A stretch of 51,644 nucleotides of DNA, taken from an uncultured Flavonifractor sp. (GTDB lineage: Bacteria > Bacillota > Clostridia > Oscillospirales > Oscillospiraceae). The notes under the pieces are model-generated. The model worked only from the letters and a program-made list of their open reading frames with translations. It was not told where the DNA came from and made no database searches. Numbering within the stretch: the stretch's first letter is position 1; each line of letters starts with the position of its first letter. This document shows, in pieces, positions 32,907-41,554 of this stretch. The DNA is taken from contig CANDFO010000009.1 of NCBI GenBank assembly GCA_947384055.1, forward strand, positions 1 to 51,644, in the 5' to 3' direction. Position numbers and translations under genes: made by a program.

Positions 32907-33674
32907 TCAGGCTACTGCAAGGCGCAGCACATCGCTGAGCGTATTCAGCATGGTTTGTTCCGCCGTCAGCAAAAACTCACTGAACGGGGCGGTCAGCAGA
33001 ATCAGTAAAGCCAGGCCGATGATGACCTTCAGCTCAATGTTGATGGAAAACACATTGATCTGCGGAATCACCTTCATCAAAATGCCCATTCCCATCTGTG
33101 CGACCAGCTCCGCCGCCAGAATCGGCATACACATTTTGATGCCCAGCAGGGTACATTCTACAAAGATCTCCAGCATGGCGGACAGGACCGGCTCACCCAG
33201 CGCCGCCCGCCCAAAGGGGACAATCGAGTTGGAAGTCAAAAAAATGCGCAGCAGCGTGTGGTGTCCATTGCCCACAAAAAACAGCAGAGTCATCAGCAGA
33301 TTCAGCAGCACACCGGTAGCCGACATGTTCGCCTGGGAACCGGGGTCGTAAATCTGATTCATGGTCATGCCCATCTGCATATCAATAGTGCTGCCGGCCA
33401 GCTGCGGAATATAAAAGAAAAAGTTGACCACCATTCCCAGCAGAAGGCCTAAAGCCAGCTCCAGCAGCAGTTCAATGACCAGCTGCGGCAGGTTTGCAGG
33501 AATCGTGATATTCCGGTCCGCAGACGAGATGGCAAAAAACGAGAGGGCCAGAATGAAGCCGCTGCGGAAGATGCCCGGTATCGTGCGGCGGCCGAGGATG
33601 GGGTTAAAGAGAATAAACCCGCTCATCCGGGCCGTAATATACAGGAACAGCGTCAGCTCTGTCCAGTCAACCAT
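32907..33674 (-). CDS. fliR: Flagellar export gate protein FliR
   Basis: 255 aa and strongly hydrophobic, with about six membrane helices (ARMSGFILFNPILGRRTIPG near the N-terminus, GMGILMKVIPQINVFSINIELKV near the C-terminus), as in FliR. It forms the export gate core with FliP and FliQ. GAGG sits seven bases before the ATG. Order fliP-fliQ-fliR-flhB-flhA is standard. Confidence 0.95.
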   Translation of the reverse strand: MVDWTELTLFLYITARMSGFILFNPILGRRTIPGIFRSGFILALSFFAISSADRNITIPANLPQLVIELLLELALGLLLGMVVNFFFYIPQLAGSTIDMQMGMTMNQIYDPGSQANMSATGVLLNLLMTLLFFVGNGHHTLLRIFLTSNSIVPFGRAALGEPVLSAMLEIFVECTLLGIKMCMPILAAELVAQMGMGILMKVIPQINVFSINIELKVIIGLALLILLTAPFSEFLLTAEQTMLNTLSDVLRLAVA

Positions 33675-33684
33675 AGCGGCACCT

Positions 33685-33945
33685 CTAGCCGGCGATCAGC
33701 GCGAACACCCGATAGGTGTAGTCCTGGAGATTTTCCAGCATCCAGCCGCCGCCAATCAGCAGAACAGACACCACTACGATCAGTTTAAGCATAAAGTTCA
33801 TGGTCTGTTCGTGGATCTGGGTGACGGCCTGAAATATTGCCACTACCACACCCACCAGCATGCTGAGCAGCAGCATAGGCGAGCCCAGCTTCAGGGCCAC
33901 GCCTACCGCTTCCCGCACCAGGTCCATTGCCGCTGTAATGTCCAT
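33685..33945 (-). CDS. fliQ: Flagellar export gate protein FliQ
   Basis: 86 aa with two membrane helices (AMDLVREAVGVALKLGSPMLLLSMLVGVVVAIFQAVTQIHEQT), matching FliQ in size and pattern. The start at 33945 has GGAG six bases upstream; a longer reading from 34056 would run back into fliP. It lies ten bases before fliR. Confidence 0.94.
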   Translation of the reverse strand: MDITAAMDLVREAVGVALKLGSPMLLLSMLVGVVVAIFQAVTQIHEQTMNFMLKLIVVVSVLLIGGGWMLENLQDYTYRVFALIAG

Positions 33946-34001
33946 CTGAATCTCCCTTTTGTAAAGAGTATCGGGACGCCGGAGGTGTACGCGCCGCCGG
34001 A

Positions 34002-34679
34002 CTACGGCAGTCCCAGATTGACCCCCTGCACCAGCGAGGCAAAGAGCATCTCCCATCCATTCACCGAGATAAAGAGCAGCAGCTTAAAGGGGGTGGAAAT
34101 CATAGCGGGCGGCAGCATGACCATACCCATGGACATCAAGGTGGAGGCCACCACAATGTCGATCAATACAAAGGGGATATAGAGCAGAAATCCAATTAAA
34201 AACGCATCTTTCAGCTCGCCGGTCATAAACGCGGGCACCACAATGTGTATGGGCAAGTCCACCGCGGCCTCGCCGCTGGGCGTCTCGATTCCGGCCAGAT
34301 CACAGTACAGCCCCAGGGTGGCCGGCTCTGTGTTGTCCAGCATGAAGCGCTTCATCGGCACCAGGGCCCGCTCCAGGAACTCCTCCTCGTCAATCTCCTC
34401 CGCCTGATAGGGCTCGTAGGCATCCGTCTGGATCTGTGCAAAAACCGGCTGCATGGTCAGCAGGGTCAGGAAAAAGGCCAGTCCCACCAGCACCATATTC
34501 GGCGGCGTCTGCTGGGTGCCCATAGCGGTGCGCAGAAAGGATAGTGAGATGACATACTTGGCAAAGGAGGTCATCATCACCAGCAGCGACGGCAGGACGC
34601 TGATCATTGTGGTCAGGAAGAGGATCTGCAGCACCTGAACACTGTCGCCGTTGATATTGATCAAGCCTTCCGTGGGCAT
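34002..34679 (-). CDS. fliP: Flagellar export gate protein FliP
   Basis: 225 aa from the ATG at 34679, which has CGGAGG eight bases upstream. A GTG at 34688 overlaps the fliO stop (GTGA), but the ribosome-binding site touches it. Membrane helices and the FliP signatures LVMMTSFAKYVISLSFLRTAMGTQQTPPNM and FMTGELKDAFLIGFLLYIPFVLIDIVV are clear. No cleavable signal peptide of the enterobacterial type is seen. It forms the pentameric core of the gate. Confidence 0.95.
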   Translation of the reverse strand: MPTEGLININGDSVQVLQILFLTTMISVLPSLLVMMTSFAKYVISLSFLRTAMGTQQTPPNMVLVGLAFFLTLLTMQPVFAQIQTDAYEPYQAEEIDEEEFLERALVPMKRFMLDNTEPATLGLYCDLAGIETPSGEAAVDLPIHIVVPAFMTGELKDAFLIGFLLYIPFVLIDIVVASTLMSMGMVMLPPAMISTPFKLLLFISVNGWEMLFASLVQGVNLGLP

Positions 34680-34684
34680 TCCGC

Positions 34685-35050
34685 TCACCTCCGCCTCTTC
34701 TGTTGGAGCACGGTCCGCAGCGCGTCTCCAAAGCTGGGCGGTGCGGGCTGTTCCTGGCGGCCAGGCCAGGCTGCGGCTTCCTCCTGGGTGAATTCCGCCA
34801 AAGTCGAGATCGCCGAGGCAGTCACACCCAGAAGAAAATACCGTTCCCCTGCCTGGACCAGCACCAGCATCTGTTCCTTGCCCAGGTTCAGCCGGGCCAG
34901 CACCTTAAACTGTTCAGTCCCGCCGGAAATTCCCAGACCGTTCAGTCCTCCCCGCCCCACAACATACCTGGTAAACCAGTAGGCCAGCGCAATGATGGCC
35001 ACCATGCTTACCACAATGGAGAGCAGGGAAAACCAGATGTTATCTATCAT
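34685..35050 (-). CDS. fliO: Flagellar biosynthesis protein FliO
   Basis: 121 aa with one N-terminal membrane helix (LLSIVVSMVAIIALAYWF) and a small cytoplasmic domain (LNLGKEQMLVLVQAGERYFLLGVT), the FliO pattern. FliO helps FliP assemble. No strong ribosome-binding site precedes the ATG; it lies ten bases after cheY and may rely on translational coupling. It overlaps the optional fliP GTG. Confidence 0.88.
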   Translation of the reverse strand: MIDNIWFSLLSIVVSMVAIIALAYWFTRYVVGRGGLNGLGISGGTEQFKVLARLNLGKEQMLVLVQAGERYFLLGVTASAISTLAEFTQEEAAAWPGRQEQPAPPSFGDALRTVLQQKRRR

Positions 35051-35060
35051 GCAGTGCCGC

Positions 35061-35429
35061 TTAGGGGCCGCCCAGGATGGAGGTCACAGTCTTGAGCACA
35101 CGGTCGGGCTTGAAGGGCTTAACAATGAAGTCCTTGGCGCCGGAGCGCACCGCATCCATAACCATGCTCTCCTGGCCCATGGCGGAACACATGACCACAT
35201 TGGCGTTGCCGTCCTTGGCGCGGATCGCCTTCAGCGCCTCCAGGCCGTCCATATTGGGCATCGTGATGTCCATGATGACCAGGTCGGGGCCGATTTCACC
35301 AAATTTTTCCACGGCATCCGCTCCGTCCACCGCCTCGAACAGCTCAGTATAGCCGGCCTTGCTCAAGGTGTCCTTGATCATCTTCCGCATAAAAGCGGCG
35401 TCGTCCACGCAGAGAATCTTCTTAGCCAT
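35061..35429 (-). CDS. cheY: Chemotaxis response regulator CheY
   Basis: A 122-aa single receiver domain. Acidic pocket D9-D10, phospho-acceptor D54 (VIMDITMPNMDG), S82 in the switch position and K104 (IVKPFKP) are all present. Phosphorylated CheY binds FliM (and FliY-type proteins) to change rotation. It sits between fliY and fliO as in other Firmicutes. Confidence 0.95.
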   Translation of the reverse strand: MAKKILCVDDAAFMRKMIKDTLSKAGYTELFEAVDGADAVEKFGEIGPDLVIMDITMPNMDGLEALKAIRAKDGNANVVMCSAMGQESMVMDAVRSGAKDFIVKPFKPDRVLKTVTSILGGP

Positions 35430-35486
35430 TGTAATCCATCCTTTATTACTTTATTGCATTTATTACGGTTTGTCACTGGTAATATA

Positions 35487-36917
35487 TCACTTCTTCGGCA
35501 GAATGTCCAGTTCCGGTTTCTGGACAATCTCTGTGATACGCACGCCGAAGTTGTCTTCAATCACTACCACGTCGCCCCGGGCAATGCACTTGCCGTTGAC
35601 GAAGAGGTCCACCTGGTCGCCGGCCAGCTTATCCAGCACCACCAGCGACCCCTTGGAAAACTCCAGAATATCCTGCACCTTCCGCCGGGTGCGGCCAATC
35701 TCCACCGTCACCTGGAGGGGAACCTCCATAATCAGCTCCAGATTTTCCGCCTGTTCCTTCCCCAGCTTCTCGCTCATATCCATCTGCTGCATGGGCAGTG
35801 GCTGGGTATTGATCACCTTGGGCTCAGGCTTGGGCTGCTCCGGCTGGGGAGGATAGGGATACGGATAAGGCGGATAGTACATGGGGGGATAGCCCATGTA
35901 CCCGTTGGCCGGAGCCATCCCCTCGCCCATGGGAGGCATCGGGTAGGGGGGCATCTGCGGGGGCATTCCCTGGGGCGCCGCGCCTTGAGCAGCCGGAGCC
36001 GCGGGAGCGGGGGCAGGCGCCGGAGCGGGGGTGGGGGCAGGTGTCGGAGCAGGGGCGGGTTCGCCGCCGGCCATACTCGCCATCATCTGCTCGATTTCCG
36101 CCTGACTCATCTTATGGTCGCCGCCCTCCGAAGCGGCGGGAGCCGGAGCAGGCGCGGGAGCCGGAGCGGGTTCGCCGCCGGCCATGTCCGCCAGCATCCG
36201 CTCGATCTCCTCCTGACTCATCTTATGGTCGCCGCCGCCCTCCGAAGCGGCGGGAGCCGGGGCAGGCGCGGGAGCCGGAGCGGGCGCCGGAGTTTCGGCA
36301 GGAGCGGGAGCCATCATCTCCTCATCCAAACCCAGTCCAGCCAGCAGCTGCCGAGCCAGATCCACCGACATCACGTTCATGAAGCCGCTTTCCAGGGCGT
36401 TCTCTATTTTCAGCGCGAAGCGGACCACCACAATGGTATCCGCTCCCTTGGGCAGATGATTTTCTTTAAAGTTGTCCAGGTGGTCCAGCTCAAAGGGCTC
36501 CGGTGTGGAGATGTTGACCGGATAACCCAAAAAATCCGACAGGGCGGTGGAAGCAGAGCCCATCATCTGGTTCATCAGCTCACACACAGCGCTGATGGTC
36601 AGCTCGTTGAGCTCGAATTCCTCTTCCGGGGTTTCCATCCCCATCAATATGTCTACAATAACCTTAACGTCGCTCTTCTTCAGCAGCATAATGTTGCTGC
36701 CTTCCAAGCCCTCAACGTACTTGATCTCCACGCCCATGGCGGGCTCCAGCGGACCCAGGCTGAAATCTTTCACCGGCACCACCGACACTGTGGGCGTGGT
36801 GATATCCACCCGCTGGTCCAGCATGTTGGAGGCAGCGGTGGCCGAGGAGCCGAGGCTGATATTCATCATTTCGCCGAGGGCGTCCAATGCCATCGGGCTG
36901 AATAATTCCTTCTCCAT
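35487..36917 (-). CDS. fliY: Flagellar C-ring phosphatase/switch protein FliY with duplicated linker motif
   Basis: 476 aa from the ATG at 36917 (an ATG at 36953 would overlap fliM). Residues 1-195 form a CheC-like phosphatase with two intact active-site helices (GEMMN, E16/N19; CELMN, E113/N116). Residues 391-470 are a FliN/SpoA domain that builds the C-ring. Between them lies a Pro/Ala linker with two near-identical units (224-249 and 263-287), each holding DHKMSQxEIExM, which resembles the FliM/FliY CheY-P-binding peptide (LSQxEIDALL) normally found at the N-terminus. Here the N-terminus lacks that peptide. A Met/Pro/Tyr-rich stretch (320-355) follows. No separate fliN is present. Confidence 0.93.
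   Translation of the reverse strand: MEKELFSPMALDALGEMMNISLGSSATAASNMLDQRVDITTPTVSVVPVKDFSLGPLEPAMGVEIKYVEGLEGSNIMLLKKSDVKVIVDILMGMETPEEEFELNELTISAVCELMNQMMGSASTALSDFLGYPVNISTPEPFELDHLDNFKENHLPKGADTIVVVRFALKIENALESGFMNVMSVDLARQLLAGLGLDEEMMAPAPAETPAPAPAPAPAPAPAASEGGGDHKMSQEEIERMLADMAGGEPAPAPAPAPAPAASEGGDHKMSQAEIEQMMASMAGGEPAPAPTPAPTPAPAPAPAPAAPAAQGAAPQGMPPQMPPYPMPPMGEGMAPANGYMGYPPMYYPPYPYPYPPQPEQPKPEPKVINTQPLPMQQMDMSEKLGKEQAENLELIMEVPLQVTVEIGRTRRKVQDILEFSKGSLVVLDKLAGDQVDLFVNGKCIARGDVVVIEDNFGVRITEIVQKPELDILPKK
36057..36248 (-). repeat. Tandem coding repeat in fliY linker
   Basis: Two ~75-base units encoding SEGG(G)DHKMSQ(E/A)EIE, separated by a Pro/Ala stretch, lie within an A/P-rich linker. 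DNA identity between units is high, suggesting recent duplication or ongoing slippage. Confidence 0.8.
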
Positions 36918-36922
36918 CCTGT

Positions 36923-37921
36923 CTACTCGCTCCTTTGCTCGGCCTGATAGCATACCTCGTCTATCTTGACGGCCATGTTTTTCTTATGGGTGCCGATTCG
37001 CCCGGCAAACCATTGATATCCTCCGATTTCCAGATAGATGGGCGAATCTTTGGGCCGCCCCAGGTCTACTACATCCCCCACACTCAAGTGGAACACGTCG
37101 CTGAGGGAAAGCTGGGTGTCTCCCAGCTGAGCCACAATTTCCAAACTGGAATCCCGCAGCTTGTCGAAAATCTCCTCCGAATTGTCCTCTCCGCTGGTCT
37201 TTTTCGCGGGGTTTTCCAGGCTGATCTCCGCGAAAATATTGATCAGCATCGACCCTGGCAGGCAAATGCTCATCCGCCCTTCGCCGCCGGCCATTTGAAT
37301 CTTCAGGTCTACAATCACCACAATTTCATCCAGACCCAGCAGCTGCACCAGCGTGGGATTTACCTCTGTGCGGCTGTAGTCCACCTGCAGGGAGATGTAG
37401 TTCTCCCAGCTGCCTCCCAGCAGCGGTATGACATCCTGGGCCAGGCTCTCGTAGATTTCCAGCTCCAGGTCGGTGTACATGTAGTCAGAGGGCAATTCCG
37501 TCTCCATGCCGCCTTCGCCGCCCATCATCCGGTCAATCATCGACAGCACGGTGGTATTGGACAGGTAAAACATCACAGGGTCCTCTTCCTCTTTGTCTTT
37601 GATGCTCACCGTGCCCAGCGCCAGCACATCGCTCTCGCTCAGGGCGTTGGAAAACTCAAAATACCGCTGCTCCTCGATGCTCTCCACCTCGATCTCACAG
37701 TTGATCCGCAGCAGCGCGTTGAGGCGGTTATTGAGCACCCGCGTATAGTTTTCAAAGACGCCGTTGAGCATCTTAATGCGGTCCTTGGTAAACTTTCGGG
37801 GCCTGCTGAAGTCGTACTTGCGGTACTTCTTCTCCGGCTCCACCGGTTTCTCCTCGTTCCCGCCGCTCTGGAAGGCGTTCAGCAGCGCGTCAATTTGACT
37901 TTGTGATAGAACCTCTGACAT
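36923..37921 (-). CDS. fliM: Flagellar motor switch protein FliM
   Basis: 332 aa. The N-terminal CheY-P-binding peptide (VLSQSQIDALLNAF, 4-17) is followed by the CheC-like middle domain, with GGEGG in the turn near 131-137, and a C-terminal SpoA domain (about 250-325). It links FliG to the lower C-ring. AAGGTG precedes the ATG. It lies 28 bases after motB, with no fliL between them, which is where fliL usually sits. Confidence 0.95.
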   Translation of the reverse strand: MSEVLSQSQIDALLNAFQSGGNEEKPVEPEKKYRKYDFSRPRKFTKDRIKMLNGVFENYTRVLNNRLNALLRINCEIEVESIEEQRYFEFSNALSESDVLALGTVSIKDKEEEDPVMFYLSNTTVLSMIDRMMGGEGGMETELPSDYMYTDLELEIYESLAQDVIPLLGGSWENYISLQVDYSRTEVNPTLVQLLGLDEIVVIVDLKIQMAGGEGRMSICLPGSMLINIFAEISLENPAKKTSGEDNSEEIFDKLRDSSLEIVAQLGDTQLSLSDVFHLSVGDVVDLGRPKDSPIYLEIGGYQWFAGRIGTHKKNMAVKIDEVCYQAEQRSE

Positions 37922-37949
37922 CGAATCACCTTACCTGCTCTGCGCACCG

Positions 37950-38771
37950 TCAAGTACCCGGCTCTGTCGTCGCTTCCGAATTTCCGCCGGTCTCCTCCGG
38001 CTCAGTCGTCAGTACCAAAATGCCGTCGGCCAGCTCCTGCTCGATGTTGCGGCCGCTGACGATCATTTCCACTCTCCGGTTTTGAGCCCGACCCTCCGCA
38101 GTGGCGTTGTCCCCCACTGGGTGCCACTGCCCCAGGCCCATGCTCACCAGCCGGCCGGGGTCAATCTCGCTGTGCTGCTGCACGTAGATAAGCACATTAG
38201 TGGCCCGCTCCGAAGCCAGACGCCGGTCCTTTGGAGCGTAGTTGGGAACATTAGTGCTCTCCTGAGCGGTATGGCCCAGAATCTGCACCTCGTCAATAGC
38301 GCCGCGGACTTCATTGAGCATTCCGCTGACCGCCTCCAGAATAGGCAGCGCATCGCTGCGCAGCTCTGAGCTGTTCCCATTGAAAAAAGCCGTCTGATTG
38401 AAGGTCACATAGACCTTGCCGTCTCCCTTTGTCACCGAGAGCGTCTCGGACATATTGTTCTGCTGAGCGTAGCTCTGGAGGGCCTGATAGAGCTGCTCAA
38501 TGGCCGCGTCAATGTCGTCCTGACGGGGGTTGACCAGGGTCTCCGTGCCGGGATTCTCGACCTCATCCGCGATGGGGCCGTCGTTGCCGGAGTTCTCGGT
38601 AGGGTCCAAAATGGCGTTGGGGTTAAAGCTGGTGACGATGGCCCGCCATTTCTCCTCGCTGATGGTGGACATGGAATATAATAGAACGAAGAAACACAGC
38701 AGCAAAGTCACCATATCGCCATAAGTATCCATCCAGTTGGCGCCGCCGCCGCTGCTTTTTTTCTTTTTCAT
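37950..38771 (-). CDS. motB: Stator protein MotB
   Basis: 273 aa. A Lys-rich start (MKKKKSSGGG) leads into one membrane helix with the ion-carrying aspartate (DTYGDMVTLLLCFFVLLYSMS), then a plug/linker and a C-terminal OmpA-type peptidoglycan-binding domain (ILGHTAQESTNVPNYAPKDRRLASERATNV). It anchors the stator to the wall. AAGGAG lies nine bases before the ATG. The coupling ion (H+ or Na+) cannot be read with confidence. Confidence 0.95.
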   Translation of the reverse strand: MKKKKSSGGGANWMDTYGDMVTLLLCFFVLLYSMSTISEEKWRAIVTSFNPNAILDPTENSGNDGPIADEVENPGTETLVNPRQDDIDAAIEQLYQALQSYAQQNNMSETLSVTKGDGKVYVTFNQTAFFNGNSSELRSDALPILEAVSGMLNEVRGAIDEVQILGHTAQESTNVPNYAPKDRRLASERATNVLIYVQQHSEIDPGRLVSMGLGQWHPVGDNATAEGRAQNRRVEMIVSGRNIEQELADGILVLTTEPEETGGNSEATTEPGT

Positions 38772-38804
38772 GGGTGTTCACTCCTTGTGCTCACCGTCGG
38801 ACGG

Positions 38805-39662
38805 TTATTCTCCACCCTTCTTGCCCTTCTTGCCGCCGCCGTCCTCGCCGCGCTGCTTCTGGTCCACATAGGTCAGCAGCTTCTCCCGCAGGGTCTTGGG
38901 ATTTTCGCCGGACTGGATGGACATGATGCCCTCCACAATAATTTCCTTGCAGAGGACCTCCTCGCTGTCCCGGATACGAAGATTGTTGGCAATGGGCCCA
39001 AAGATGATGTGAGCCAGAATACAGCCATACAGAGTGGTAATCAGGGCGGTGCCCATGTCCTTGCCCAGGCTGGAAGCGCCGTCGCCGCCTACCGTCATAT
39101 TGTTCAGCATATTGATCAGGCCTACCAGCGTACCCACCATGCCGAAGGCCGGGGCCACTGAGCTGGCCTTATCATAGAGAGCCGCCGCGTCCTCATGCCG
39201 GGCAGACATACACTCGATGTCGTTCTCCAGCACAGCGCGAACCTTGTCCGGATCATTGGCGTCCACGATGAGCATAATGGCCTGCTTGAAAAAGGGATCG
39301 CTCTGCTCGTTGGCCTTCTCTTCCAAAGAGAGCAGTCCGTTTTTACGGGCGGTCTGGGCCAGCTCCACCAGCTGGTCGATAAAGTACATGGGGTCAAACT
39401 TCTTGGCGTTCAGAATAATGCCAAAATGCTTGGGGATGCTGCCCAGGGTCTTGCCGGGGAAGCTGGCCACCACAATGGCCATGGTACAGCCGATTACAAT
39501 AAAGATACTGGCCGCATCAAAGAAGTTCCACAGGTTTTCGACGTTAACCTCGACCATCTTAACGCCTTCCGCCACATTGGGGCCAATGTTAATGCCCAAA
39601 ATGATGCCTAGGAAAAACACCACAAAGGCCAGCACAACGCCAATAATATAGGTAAGATTCAT
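38805..39662 (-). CDS. motA: Stator protein MotA
   Basis: 285 aa with four membrane helices and the MotA/ExbB signature region (SSVAPAFGMVGTLVGLINMLNNM). The cytoplasmic loop between helices 2 and 3 carries the charged residues that touch FliG. The C-terminus ends in a Lys/Gly tail (KKGKKGGE) like the N-terminus of FliG here. It lies 33 bases before motB, as usual. Confidence 0.94.
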   Translation of the reverse strand: MNLTYIIGVVLAFVVFFLGIILGINIGPNVAEGVKMVEVNVENLWNFFDAASIFIVIGCTMAIVVASFPGKTLGSIPKHFGIILNAKKFDPMYFIDQLVELAQTARKNGLLSLEEKANEQSDPFFKQAIMLIVDANDPDKVRAVLENDIECMSARHEDAAALYDKASSVAPAFGMVGTLVGLINMLNNMTVGGDGASSLGKDMGTALITTLYGCILAHIIFGPIANNLRIRDSEEVLCKEIIVEGIMSIQSGENPKTLREKLLTYVDQKQRGEDGGGKKGKKGGE

Positions 39663-39684
39663 TGCGCAGCTCTACCTCCAAACC

Positions 39685-39703
39685 GGGCCGCCGGGGGCGG
39701 TCC
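39685..39703 (-). repeat. Hairpin upstream of motA
   Basis: GGGCCGCC pairs with GGCGGTCC (one G-U) around a GGG loop in the 159-base gap between flbD and motA. No U-run. The gap holds no other recognisable feature. Confidence 0.4.
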
Positions 39704-39821
39704 GAGGGACTTTCCAGTTCATATTTTTTCTTTCTCTCTCAAAACAAGCTCCGCGCCCCGCCTTCCCCCTCAGTTGTCAGAGGGCTGCCGGGGCCTGCGC
39801 CGTAAGAGCTCCGGCGTACGC

Positions 39822-40037
39822 TCAGCGCCGGTCAACAATATTGATTTCCCGCTGAATGTCCAGGACTTTTGCGTTGTACTCCGCAATTTTCTGGATAATT
39901 TCGTCCGTACTCTCCCGGACCAGATAAAAATCGTGGTTCATCATGACAATTTTGGATTCCGGAATGGATTCGATGTATTCAATCTGGCGGTGGTTCACCA
40001 GAAATTTTTCGTGGTTGCGCTTGGTCAGAACGATCAT
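39822..40037 (-). CDS. flbD: FlbD/SwrD-family flagellar protein
   Basis: 71 aa: MIVLTKRNHEKFLVNHRQIEYIESIPE is the hallmark of the FlbD family, small proteins found between flgE and motA in Firmicutes. The Bacillus member (SwrD) raises motor torque. AGGAGG lies eight bases before the ATG. A strong hairpin separates it from flgE. Confidence 0.92.
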   Translation of the reverse strand: MIVLTKRNHEKFLVNHRQIEYIESIPESKIVMMNHDFYLVRESTDEIIQKIAEYNAKVLDIQREINIVDRR

Positions 40038-40069
40038 GCCGCAAACCTCCTATCCAAACAGACCGCGGG

Positions 40070-40095
40070 GCGCGGGGGAGAGCCCTCCCCCGCGC
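40070..40095 (-). repeat. Strong GC hairpin between flgE and flbD
   Basis: CGCGGGGGAG, loop AGCC, CTCCCCCGCG, extended by one G-C pair. Very stable, no U-run. Could protect the flgE mRNA 3' end or lower read-through into flbD. Confidence 0.55.
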
Positions 40096-40125
40096 GTGCC
40101 GGCGGCAGGATTTCTAAGTCAGCGC

Positions 40126-41454
40126 TCAGCGCTTCATGTTGACCAGTTCCTCCAGCATGGAGTCGGTCACGGTGATAATGCGGGTGTTGGCCTGATAGCC
40201 GCGCTGGGTGGTGATCATATTGGCAATCTCGGTCGCCAGGTCGGTCTTGGACTGCTCCAGACCACTGGTCAGCAGCTTGGTGGTGCCCGCGCTGGTCACA
40301 CGGGAGCCCTCGGGGGGCTGGGTGGCATTGCTGCCCTGGGGCGGCGTGAACAGGCTGCCGTTGACGTATTCAATGCCGGCCTCCTCGCCGATGTTGCCCA
40401 GCGTCGTGATGGTCAGCGAGCCGGAGCCCGGGCCCACCTGGTAACAGGTGTCGGATACCTGAGTAACGCCGTTGGGGTTGGCCACATTGCCCACAGCCAT
40501 CATGCCGATGATGACATACTGGTTGCTGTCCTTGGTCGTGCCGCTGATAATGCCGGTTTTTTCGTCGAAGGAGATGGTGTCAAACTGCGCGTAAGGCAGC
40601 TCGTCATTATAGTCATGAAGCCGCACAGCCGTGGGTGTGGCCGCGTTGCCGCCGCCGGTCCCGCCGCCGGTGCCCGTCTCATAGGCGGGACCCAGAGAGG
40701 GCCGCGTAGTCGTCCCGCCGGTGCCGCCGGTGCCGGTTTCCGTTATCTCCCAGGCGGTGGGGTAGCGGACCGTCTTAACGGTAGTGACATCCTCTTTCTT
40801 CACTTCGGTGGTCGTGATAGTGCCGTTCTGGTCAACCGCGTAAAACTTATTGGGGTCAGAATTTGAGCCTGCCGCACCGGTCCCCTTTAAAACGGTGTTC
40901 CCGTTCTTATCCTGATAGGTCGTCTCCATCTTGGGCAGGCGGATGGGCACCAGCTGGTCGCTGAACACGGCCTGCCCCTCTGAGTCCACGCCGATACACA
41001 TGAAGCCGTAAAGCACGTTGCCGGCATAGTTGGTCAGATAGTTGTCGGACTTAAAGTCGATATCACCCACCCGGCTGAGCATCAGGCCGGAAAAGGTGGA
41101 GGGATCCGCGGGATCAATGCTGGCCGCGGTCTCCTTGTCACCGAACAGGAAGAAGCCGTCGCCGTCCAGCATACAGTCTGTAGGCTTACCGGTGGGCTTG
41201 TAGGTGCCGGTGCTCATGTCGATATCCACCGTAGCCATGGACACGCCGTAGCCCAGCTGAGAGGGGTTGCGCGCGCCCGCGGTGGTAGAGCCGTCGGAAC
41301 CGCCCCGGATTTGGGTGTACAGCGCGGTGTGGAATACGGAACGGCCCGCCTTGTAGCCGTCGGTGTTGATGTTGGCCACATTGTGGCCCACAACGTTCAA
41401 AGCCTGCATGTGGGTTTTCAGGCCGGAAATGGCCGCATACATTGCTCCTGTCAT
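40126..41454 (-). CDS. flgE: Flagellar hook protein FlgE
   Basis: 442 aa. N-terminal rod/hook motif (YAAISGLKTHMQALNVVGHNVANINTDGYKAGRSVF) and C-terminal helix (SGLEQSKTDLATEIANMITTQRGYQANTRIITVTDSMLEELVNMKR) are typical. A Gly/Thr-rich stretch near residues 240-275 (TGTGGTGGTTT and ETGTGGGTGGG) looks like a flexible insertion in the surface domain. It is exported and polymerises into the hook. The surrounding hairpins (40070-40095, 41491-41517) may set its mRNA level. Confidence 0.93.
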   Translation of the reverse strand: MTGAMYAAISGLKTHMQALNVVGHNVANINTDGYKAGRSVFHTALYTQIRGGSDGSTTAGARNPSQLGYGVSMATVDIDMSTGTYKPTGKPTDCMLDGDGFFLFGDKETAASIDPADPSTFSGLMLSRVGDIDFKSDNYLTNYAGNVLYGFMCIGVDSEGQAVFSDQLVPIRLPKMETTYQDKNGNTVLKGTGAAGSNSDPNKFYAVDQNGTITTTEVKKEDVTTVKTVRYPTAWEITETGTGGTGGTTTRPSLGPAYETGTGGGTGGGNAATPTAVRLHDYNDELPYAQFDTISFDEKTGIISGTTKDSNQYVIIGMMAVGNVANPNGVTQVSDTCYQVGPGSGSLTITTLGNIGEEAGIEYVNGSLFTPPQGSNATQPPEGSRVTSAGTTKLLTSGLEQSKTDLATEIANMITTQRGYQANTRIITVTDSMLEELVNMKR

Positions 41455-41490
41455 GTGTCTAAGCTGCTCCTTTCGGATAATCGCGCCGCC

Positions 41491-41517
41491 TGGCCCCCGT
41501 CAGTCAGACGGGGGCCA
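41491..41517 (-). repeat. Strong GC hairpin upstream of flgE
   Basis: TGGCCCCCGTC, loop AGTCA, GACGGGGGCCA: perfect 11-bp arms in the 100-base gap. No U-run on the minus strand, so it is likely an mRNA stem rather than a terminator. Confidence 0.55.
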
Positions 41518-41554
41518 AAGGCCTCCAAATGCTTGGTCCTGCCTTCTGTAGAAT

